In this document: in pieces, positions 6,667-11,114 of the stretch | Position numbering within the stretch: position 1 is the stretch's first letter | Layout of the letters: the number at the start of each line of letters is the position of its first letter | Source of the DNA: an uncultured Muribaculaceae bacterium | Lineage (GTDB): Bacteria; Bacteroidota; Bacteroidia; Bacteroidales; Muribaculaceae | DNA: 11,114 nt | Assembly (NCBI GenBank): GCA_910578365.1 | Contig: CAJTRC010000079.1 | Location: forward strand, 1 to 11,114 | Reading direction: 5' to 3' | Notes under the pieces: model-generated | Database searches by the model: none | The model's input: the letters and a program-made list of their open reading frames with translations, nothing else | Told to the model about the DNA's origin: nothing | Translations under genes and position numbers: made by a program

Positions 6667-7185
6667 ATGATTTCACCTAAAATTCAGGACGCTATCAACG
6701 CCCAGATTAACGCCGAATTCTGGTCGGCTTATCTTTATCTCGCCATGGCCATGCACTTCGAGAGTGAAGGCTTGCATGGTATCGCCAACTGGTTCCGTAT
6801 ACAGTTCAAAGAGGAGCAGGCGCATGCCGAAATCTTCATCAACTATCTGCTTTCGCGCGGCGGACGTGTGGCTCTCGCTTCCATTGCCGAGGTTCCCGAC
6901 AGCTGGGAGTCGCCTCTGGCTGCTTACGAGGATACTCTGGCACACGAGCAGAAGGTGACATCGCTCATCAACGGCATATACGCACTCGCCGAGGTCGAAC
7001 ACGACTATGCCACCCGCGGAAAACTCGACTGGTTCATAAGCGAGCAGGTAGAGGAAGAGGAAACTGCCCGTGGCCTCATTGACCGTCTGAAACTTATAGG
7101 CGAAAACGGCATGGCTCTGTACATGCTCGATCAGGAACTGGCCGCGCGTGTCTACAACGTGCCCGCTCCGCTGGCCAATGCGTAA
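6667..7185 (+). CDS. ftnA: bacterial non-heme ferritin
   Basis: Ferritin oxidises Fe(II) and stores it as a mineral inside a 24-subunit cytosolic shell. From ATG 6667 the product has 172 aa, and its numbering falls in step with E. coli FtnA. The ferroxidase ligands E17, E50, H53, E94, E126, Q127 and E130 are all present, as are E49 and Y24, in QINAEFWSAYLYL (13-25), FKEEQAHAE (47-55), LAHEQK (91-96) and ISEQVEEEE (124-132). No heme-binding Met in the bacterioferritin position was looked for in detail; the family pattern is clearly FtnA, not Bfr or Dps. A TTG at 6658 is in frame, but the alignment and codon choice favour ATG 6667. The gene is a lone plus-strand unit between tRNA-Gln (divergent) and deoC (convergent). 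Confidence 0.97.
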   Translation: MISPKIQDAINAQINAEFWSAYLYLAMAMHFESEGLHGIANWFRIQFKEEQAHAEIFINYLLSRGGRVALASIAEVPDSWESPLAAYEDTLAHEQKVTSLINGIYALAEVEHDYATRGKLDWFISEQVEEEETARGLIDRLKLIGENGMALYMLDQELAARVYNVPAPLANA

Positions 7186-7229
7186 GCAAAGTTTATGTTT
7201 TTAGCTGACAACAGTAGCGGCTTGCCGCA

Positions 7230-7281
7230 AATTGAACTGCGCCACGAAAATTAAACGTAATTTTCGTGGCGCAGTTCAATT
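7230..7281. repeat. perfect 24-bp inverted repeat between ferritin and deoC
   Basis: Bases 7230-7253 are the exact reverse complement of 7258-7281, with a 4-base loop AACG. The arm begins AATTGAACTGCGCCACG. It sits between convergent genes, 44 bases after the ferritin stop and 17 bases after the deoC stop, so a bidirectional transcript end is the natural guess. There is no T-run after the stem on either strand, which is atypical for an intrinsic terminator. A smaller GCGG/CCGC hairpin (7217-7228) lies beside it. Confidence 0.93.
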
Positions 7282-7298
7282 ATGATACAAATTCTTGA

Positions 7299-8186
7299 TT
7301 ATATGAAGAACTTGGTTTCTTTGCCCAGGATGTCACTGAGCAGGTTGTTGGCCAGACGGCTGGCGCCGAGGCGGAAATACTCATTGGTGAGCCATTTTTC
7401 GCCGAGTACGCTCTTGATGATGGTGTAGTACTTCACGGCATCCTCGGTGGTGGAAACACCTCCGGCGGCCTTGAAACCTATCATTGTGCCGGTCTTTTCA
7501 TAGTATTCCTTTATGGCCAGAGCCATTACATATGCGGCCTCAAGACTTGCGCCGGGATAGCCTTTGCCGGTTGACGTTTTGAGGAAGTCGGCTCCGGCGT
7601 ACATCGACAATATAGATGCTGCCTTGATGTTGGCGGCGGTTTTCAGCGCGCCCGATTCAAGGATTACTTTCAGGCGGGCGTCGCGGCAGGCTGCCTTCTG
7701 CTCGGCAATTTCGTCGCATACCTCTTCGTAGTCACCGTCGAGGAAGTTGCCCAGGTTGAGTACAATGTCGATTTCGTCGGCACCGCCGTCAACAGCCAGA
7801 GCTGTTTCTGCTACCTTTACTTCGGCGAAAGTCTGCGACGAGGGGAATCCGCCCGAAACGCAGGCTATATCCACATCGCTCACATCGAGTACAGTGCGCA
7901 CCACTTGGGCGAAGTTAGGATATACGCAGATAGCGGCTACATTTTTGAGTTCGGGATATTCTTCGTCGAAAGCGTTTACGCGTTCCACAAAGTCGGCTAC
8001 CGAACGGGGCGAGTCAGTGGCGTTGAGGGTTGTGAGGTCAATAGTATTGAAAAGGAATTTCCACACCTCCGGGGTGTTGTTCTCTTCCATGTGGTCGGCG
8101 AGGATTTTTGCGACCTCGGCCGATACTTTTACATCGTCTTCAAGCACGTGGCTCTGGGCCACGGCGTCGTGATACTTGTCGCTCAT
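7299..8186 (-). CDS. deoC: deoxyribose-phosphate aldolase
   Basis: DeoC (DERA) is a class I aldolase that cleaves 2-deoxyribose 5-phosphate to glyceraldehyde 3-phosphate and acetaldehyde in deoxynucleoside catabolism. The 295-residue protein shows the TIM-barrel active-site pieces in order: CVYPNF (87-92), DEID (137-140, with D140 the likely catalytic Asp), KVILESG (173-179), the Schiff-base lysine K203 in DFLKTSTGK (200-208) and the second lysine K239 in GFKAAGGV (237-244). It is some 35 residues longer than E. coli DeoC, mainly by an N-terminal extension (about 1-45). ATG 8186 is the chosen start. It lies 39 bases after the MazG-like gene on the same strand, so the two likely share a transcript. 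Identification is secure. Confidence 0.97.
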   Translation of the reverse strand: MSDKYHDAVAQSHVLEDDVKVSAEVAKILADHMEENNTPEVWKFLFNTIDLTTLNATDSPRSVADFVERVNAFDEEYPELKNVAAICVYPNFAQVVRTVLDVSDVDIACVSGGFPSSQTFAEVKVAETALAVDGGADEIDIVLNLGNFLDGDYEEVCDEIAEQKAACRDARLKVILESGALKTAANIKAASILSMYAGADFLKTSTGKGYPGASLEAAYVMALAIKEYYEKTGTMIGFKAAGGVSTTEDAVKYYTIIKSVLGEKWLTNEYFRLGASRLANNLLSDILGKETKFFI

Positions 8187-8225
8187 TACGGTAAAGTGTT
8201 TTATATTGTTGGTGTAAATAATTAT

Positions 8226-8561
8226 TTATGAGAATCTTCTGCCATCTCTAACATTTTTTTTGAGCAGATTGTTTTTGAAAGCCAGCTGCAAGTCGATGCC
8301 GGTCTGGTTGGCCAGGGCGCAGAGCACCCACATCAGGTCGGCCATTTCGTCGGCCAGGGCGGTGTCGCTCACGTCGTCGGACTGTTTGGCACGCTGGTCG
8401 CCGTAGCGCCGGGCCATTATAGAGGCGATTTCTCCACATTCTTCGGCCAGAATCGCTGTGTTGGTCAGCGGCGAGAAATATCCGGCTCCGGTGCCCGCAA
8501 TCCAACTGTCGACTGTCTGCTGTATTTGGGCAATCGACAAATCTTGTTCTTGCTGTTTCAT
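8226..8561 (-). CDS. MazG-like nucleotide pyrophosphohydrolase
   Basis: This small (111 aa) all-helical protein carries the MazG metal-binding pattern: E40, E41 and E44 in AEECGEIAS (39-47), then E72 and D75 in ADEMADLMW (70-78). MazG-type enzymes hydrolyse (d)NTPs to (d)NMP and pyrophosphate, often clearing damaged or non-canonical nucleotides. The single-domain length fits the short house-cleaning MazG-like group rather than the two-domain E. coli MazG. The start ATG 8561 is the only Met before the domain. The gene leads a probable mazG-deoC operon and is divergent from an AraC-type regulator. The substrate cannot be told from sequence. Confidence 0.92.
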   Translation of the reverse strand: MKQQEQDLSIAQIQQTVDSWIAGTGAGYFSPLTNTAILAEECGEIASIMARRYGDQRAKQSDDVSDTALADEMADLMWVLCALANQTGIDLQLAFKNNLLKKNVRDGRRFS

Positions 8562-8565
8562 ATCA

Positions 8566-8573
8566 CAAAACTA
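8566..8573 (-). promoter_or_regulatory. possible -7 box before the mazG-like gene
   Basis: The minus strand has TAGTTTTG, an exact TAnnTTTG match, only 4 bases before ATG 8561. No convincing -33 element is seen at 19-21 bases upstream. If used, transcription would start at or next to the start codon. Confidence 0.35.
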
Positions 8574-8605
8574 CAAAATAATTTGCAGATTGTGCCCCTA
8601 TTCTG

Positions 8606-8623
8606 GCCTAAAATTCGCCTAAA
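8606..8623. repeat. GCCTAAA direct repeat in the mazG/araC divergent region
   Basis: GCCTAAA occurs at 8606-8612 and again at 8617-8623, exactly 11 bases apart, or about one helical turn. It lies in the 131-base divergent region, just upstream of the -33 region of the AraC-type gene. It could be an operator for that regulator, but the repeat is short. Confidence 0.45.
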
Positions 8624-8634
8624 TATGCCCTGCT

Positions 8635-8666
8635 ATTGCATATCGGAATAAAATAGTGTACTTTTG
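8635..8666 (+). promoter_or_regulatory. promoter of the AraC-type gene
   Basis: TACTTTTG (8659-8666) fits TAnnTTTG, with ATTG (8635-8638) 20 bases upstream as a partial -33 box. Initiation near 8672 gives a leader of about 20 bases before ATG 8693. The -7 box overlaps the inverted repeat GTAC-TTTT-GTAC (8658-8669). Confidence 0.65.
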
Positions 8667-8692
8667 TACCAGAAAATTATCCAAAACAAGAA

Positions 8693-9604
8693 ATGAAGAC
8701 ACTTGTCAAATACGAGGATGTGGTAGATAAATTGCGGGCGTTAGACGAATTTGGAGAAATCGGCGAATGCGTTACCGTAGTTCGCATGCGCTCCAATGGC
8801 GACGATGCACCCGATAAAAACAATCCGGCGCAGACCGATTGTATGGCTGTAATGCTGGTGATGTCGGGCGGTGTGGACATCGAAGTCAATATGGATTACT
8901 ATAGGGTGGAGGCGGATTCGATGATGGTGATTCCGCCCCGCACGCTTGTGAATATACGTGCAGTCGACCGTGGCTCCATCGATGTGTATCTGCTGTTTAT
9001 GGCCCAGAGTTTTCTGCAAGAAATCAACATCAACTATGCTGCCGTGAGTGTGCCTTCGTCGGTGCCCTTCGAGAAGCCTTCGGCTGTGCGCAGGCTCACC
9101 TCCAGACAGTCGCGTCTGTTCAAACGCTATTTCGATCTGCTGTACGATGTGGCCCATAACCAGGCCAATACGCGAATCGACCTCAATATCGCATCGAGTC
9201 TTGTTTCGGCCATGGTGTATCAGGCGGCGCAGTTTTACTATAAGGAGCTGGCCGACAACAGTCCGCGCTCGGAGGCTCCGGGCAACCGACCCAGCAACTA
9301 TGTCAAGGAGTTCATACGCCTGCTGCAGCTGCACTACATGAACGAGCGGTCGGTAACTTTCTATGCCGATAAATTGTTCATATCGCCCAAATACCTGTCG
9401 CTGCTGGTGAAGAAAGCCACAGGCCGTTCGGCATCGCGCTGGATTGATGACCGTGTGATTATGGAAGCACGCAACCTGCTGCGATATTCAGGCAAGAACA
9501 TTCAGCAGGTTGCGTATATGCTTAATTTCAGCAATCAGTCGTCGTTTGGCAAATACTTCAAGCACCTCACGGGCATGTCGCCAACCGAGTACCAGAAAAG
9601 TTAG
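8693..9604 (+). CDS. AraC-family transcriptional regulator
   Basis: The 303-residue protein has the two-part AraC layout. The N-terminal part (about 20-115) is a cupin-like sensor with strand-rich sequence and VIPPRTLVNIRA (79-90); its ligand is unknown. The C-terminal part (about 203-302) is a double helix-turn-helix DNA-binding domain. The first HTH is around SVTFYADKLFISPKYLSLLVK (220-240). The second is KNIQQVAYMLNFSNQSSFGK (268-287), followed by YFKHLTGMSPTEY (288-300), the most conserved AraC signature. No membrane segment or receiver domain is present, so it is not a hybrid two-component regulator. Divergent orientation makes the mazG-deoC operon a candidate target, and autoregulation is possible. 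Its TAG stop overlaps the stop of the convergent aminotransferase gene. Confidence 0.94.
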   Translation: MKTLVKYEDVVDKLRALDEFGEIGECVTVVRMRSNGDDAPDKNNPAQTDCMAVMLVMSGGVDIEVNMDYYRVEADSMMVIPPRTLVNIRAVDRGSIDVYLLFMAQSFLQEININYAAVSVPSSVPFEKPSAVRRLTSRQSRLFKRYFDLLYDVAHNQANTRIDLNIASSLVSAMVYQAAQFYYKELADNSPRSEAPGNRPSNYVKEFIRLLQLHYMNERSVTFYADKLFISPKYLSLLVKKATGRSASRWIDDRVIMEARNLLRYSGKNIQQVAYMLNFSNQSSFGKYFKHLTGMSPTEYQKS

Positions 9605-10824
9605 CGGTCGACTGCGTCGGACGATGTACTTTGTCCGGCGTTGTATGCCTCCAGGGCTTTTCGCAGCACCAAAAGTGCCTTGGCCAACTCCTCTTTTTCC
9701 AGTACGTAGGCCATGCGCACCTCGTTCTTGCCCATGCCGGGGGTGGTGTAGAAGCCCGATGCCGGAGCCATGAATATGGTCTGGCCCTCGTACTCGAACT
9801 CTTCCAGGCACCAGCGGCAGAATTTGTCGGCATCGTCCACCGGCAGCCTTACTACGGTGTAGAATGCGCCCATAGGTATAGGCGTGTAGCAGCCCGGAAT
9901 CTGGTTAATCTGGTCGATCATAAACTTGCGGCGCTCCACATACTCGTTGTATGTGGCCAGCATGTATTCGGGCGATGTGTCAATCGAGGCTTCGGCTACC
10001 AGCTGGCCCAACAGAGGCGGGCTTAGACGGGCCTGGCAGAATTTCATTACATTCTTTTTAAGCTCTTTATGCTTGGTAATCAGTGCGCCAATACGTATGC
10101 CGCATTCGTTGTAGCGCTTCGATACCGAGTCGATCAGCACTACATTCTCCTCAATGCCGGGCAGGTGGAAGGCCGATATATATGGCGCGCCGGTGTAGCA
10201 GAACTCGCGGTACACTTCGTCGGAGAACAGAAAGAGGTCGTACTTGAGCACCATGTCGCGTATCTGCAGCATCTCCTTCATAGTGTAGAGATATCCTGTG
10301 GGGTTGTTGGGGTTGCAGATAAGTATACCCTTGGTGCGCGGAGTAATCAGCTTCTCGAACTCCTCGACCGGCGGCAGTTCGAATCCATTGTCGATGTTCG
10401 AGGGCACCGTCACAATTTTTGCGCCGGCCGAAATGGCGAAAGCCATGTAGTTGGCGTATGCCGGTTCGGGCACAATAATTTCATCGCCCGGGTCGAGGCA
10501 TGCCATAAAGGCAAACAGAACCGCCTCCGAGCCTCCGGTGGTAACGATTATATCATCTACATCGACGTTGATTTTAAATCTGCGGTAGTACTCACGCAGC
10601 TTTTTGCGCAGCGACAGCAAACCTTCCGAGGGGCTGTATTCCAGTACCTTTCTGTCGATATTCCGCAGGGCTTCGAGAGCCTCCGGGGGAGTGGGGACAT
10701 CGGGTTGGCCAATATTCAGCCTATATACTTTTACGCCGCGCTCAATGGCTTTGTTTGCCAACGGCACGAGCCGGCGAATTGGCGAGCCGGGCATCCTCTC
10801 GCCGCGTTCCGATACTTGTGGCAT
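9601..10824 (-). CDS. class I/II PLP-dependent aminotransferase
   Basis: This 407-residue fold-type I enzyme moves an amino group between an amino acid and a 2-oxo acid using pyridoxal phosphate, in the cytoplasm. Motifs in order: NIGQPD (37-42), TTGGSEA (95-101), NPNNPTG (171-177) with N174, SDEVY (201-205) with D202 and Y205 for the cofactor ring, the Schiff-base lysine K236 in SVSKRYNECGIRIG (233-246), and R370 in NEVRMAY (367-373) for the substrate carboxylate. The SKRYNECG sequence departs from the common SK...TGWR form and resembles a Bacteroidota subgroup. It has been seen annotated as an aspartate aminotransferase-like protein, but the substrate is not readable here. The start ATG 10824 matches the usual MPQ-S-RG beginning. 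The 3' end overlaps the AraC gene by 4 bases tail to tail. Confidence 0.96.
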   Translation of the reverse strand: MPQVSERGERMPGSPIRRLVPLANKAIERGVKVYRLNIGQPDVPTPPEALEALRNIDRKVLEYSPSEGLLSLRKKLREYYRRFKINVDVDDIIVTTGGSEAVLFAFMACLDPGDEIIVPEPAYANYMAFAISAGAKIVTVPSNIDNGFELPPVEEFEKLITPRTKGILICNPNNPTGYLYTMKEMLQIRDMVLKYDLFLFSDEVYREFCYTGAPYISAFHLPGIEENVVLIDSVSKRYNECGIRIGALITKHKELKKNVMKFCQARLSPPLLGQLVAEASIDTSPEYMLATYNEYVERRKFMIDQINQIPGCYTPIPMGAFYTVVRLPVDDADKFCRWCLEEFEYEGQTIFMAPASGFYTTPGMGKNEVRMAYVLEKEELAKALLVLRKALEAYNAGQSTSSDAVDR

Positions 10825-10968
10825 ATTCTTAACAGTTATAAAGCAGCAGCAATTCTGCGGATTATGGCTAATTTCAAACTATATAAAAAACGCAAAATCC
10901 GCTGAGTTTGTTGACCTGTTGCCGGAGCTTCCGGCTTAAGATTATAGACAAATACTTTATTTATTTTA
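10825..10968 (-). other. structured 5' leader of the aminotransferase
   Basis: If the promoter at 10972-11002 is used, the mRNA has a leader of about 140 bases. It holds a GCCGGA/TCCGGC hairpin (10921-10935, 6 bp, 3-base loop) and a longer-range 7-bp pairing GCGGATT/AATCCGC (10857-10863 with 10896-10902). A T6 run in the RNA sense lies at 10885-10890 between those arms. No known riboswitch pattern was recognised. Confidence 0.4.
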
Positions 10969-10971
10969 CTG

Positions 10972-11002
10972 CAAAGTTACGAAAATAAATCAGTGTCTGC
11001 AA
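10972..11002 (-). promoter_or_regulatory. putative aminotransferase promoter
   Basis: The minus strand has TAACTTTG (10972-10979), an exact TAnnTTTG match, with TTGC (10999-11002) 19 bases upstream as the -33 element. No closer match to the consensus is found between it and ATG 10824. Confidence 0.55.
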
Positions 11003-11090
11003 GTATACGGGCAAAATCAGCACAAAATCGGACCTGAAAAAATTATGATTTTTTCAAAAGTCATAAGATTCGGTTTTGTGAAATTTTTTG

Positions 11091-11098
11091 TACTTTTG
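11091..11098 (+). promoter_or_regulatory. plus-strand -7 box at the right edge
   Basis: TACTTTTG matches TAnnTTTG, in the TTTTTTGTACTTTTGCA context often seen before Bacteroidota genes. It points out of the window to a gene to the right. The -33 element is unclear. A 6-bp inverted repeat TTATGA/TCATAA (11043-11048, 11061-11066) lies upstream. Confidence 0.45.
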
Positions 11099-11114
11099 CA
11101 ACTTCAACTAACAA

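Noticed and set aside
10069..10905. A 278-codon plus-strand open frame opposite the aminotransferase
   Set aside because: It is wholly antisense to a secure PLP enzyme and its translation shows no family motif.

Overview
The window looks like ordinary chromosome from a member of the Bacteroidales, perhaps Muribaculaceae-like (an inference from protein flavour and rather high coding GC, not a tested assignment). Support comes from recurring promoter boxes of the Bacteroidota form TTTG-N19/20-TAnnTTTG, the absence of clear Shine-Dalgarno sequences before the genes, and Bacteroidota-type protein families (DUF4254 beside a family 9 glycosyltransferase, a YfhO-like protein, an 'HGVHSPF' methyltransferase relative). 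I see no mobile element, CRISPR array, phage gene or toxin-antitoxin pair.

Layout. Bases 1-144 hold no recognisable gene, only a GC-rich palindromic patch. Bases 145-2890, minus strand: a tight operon read right to left as DUF4254 protein, family 9 glycosyltransferase, ruvB, with a 14-base overlap and then a 6-base gap. Bases 2955-3235, minus strand: two identical tRNA-Asn(GTT) genes with their own promoter and intrinsic terminator. Bases 3274-6330, minus strand: a large YfhO-family membrane protein followed by a short, apparently degenerate methyltransferase-like protein. Bases 6387-6565, minus strand: tRNA-Gln(TTG) with a strong promoter and a very strong terminator. Bases 6603-7185, plus strand: ferritin. 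Bases 7299-8561, minus strand: a MazG-like pyrophosphohydrolase then deoC. Bases 8635-9604, plus strand: an AraC-type regulator divergent from mazG. Bases 9601-10824, minus strand: a PLP-dependent aminotransferase whose stop codon overlaps that of the AraC gene tail to tail. Bases 10825-11114: a leader and promoter for the aminotransferase, and probably a promoter for a plus-strand gene beyond the right edge.

How they may work together. The glycosyltransferase/DUF4254 pair points to cell-envelope glycan (LPS-type) assembly, and the YfhO-like protein may also be an envelope glycosylation factor. RuvB is Holliday-junction repair and only shares the transcript. MazG-like and DeoC are both nucleotide house-cleaning/salvage enzymes. 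Ferritin stores iron. I found no convincing new multi-gene system. The items most worth a second look are the degenerate methyltransferase-like protein, the 24-bp perfect inverted repeat between ferritin and deoC, the 16-bp tandem duplication across the yfhO stop codon, the possibly leaderless mazG start, the overlapping convergent stops, and the structured aminotransferase leader.
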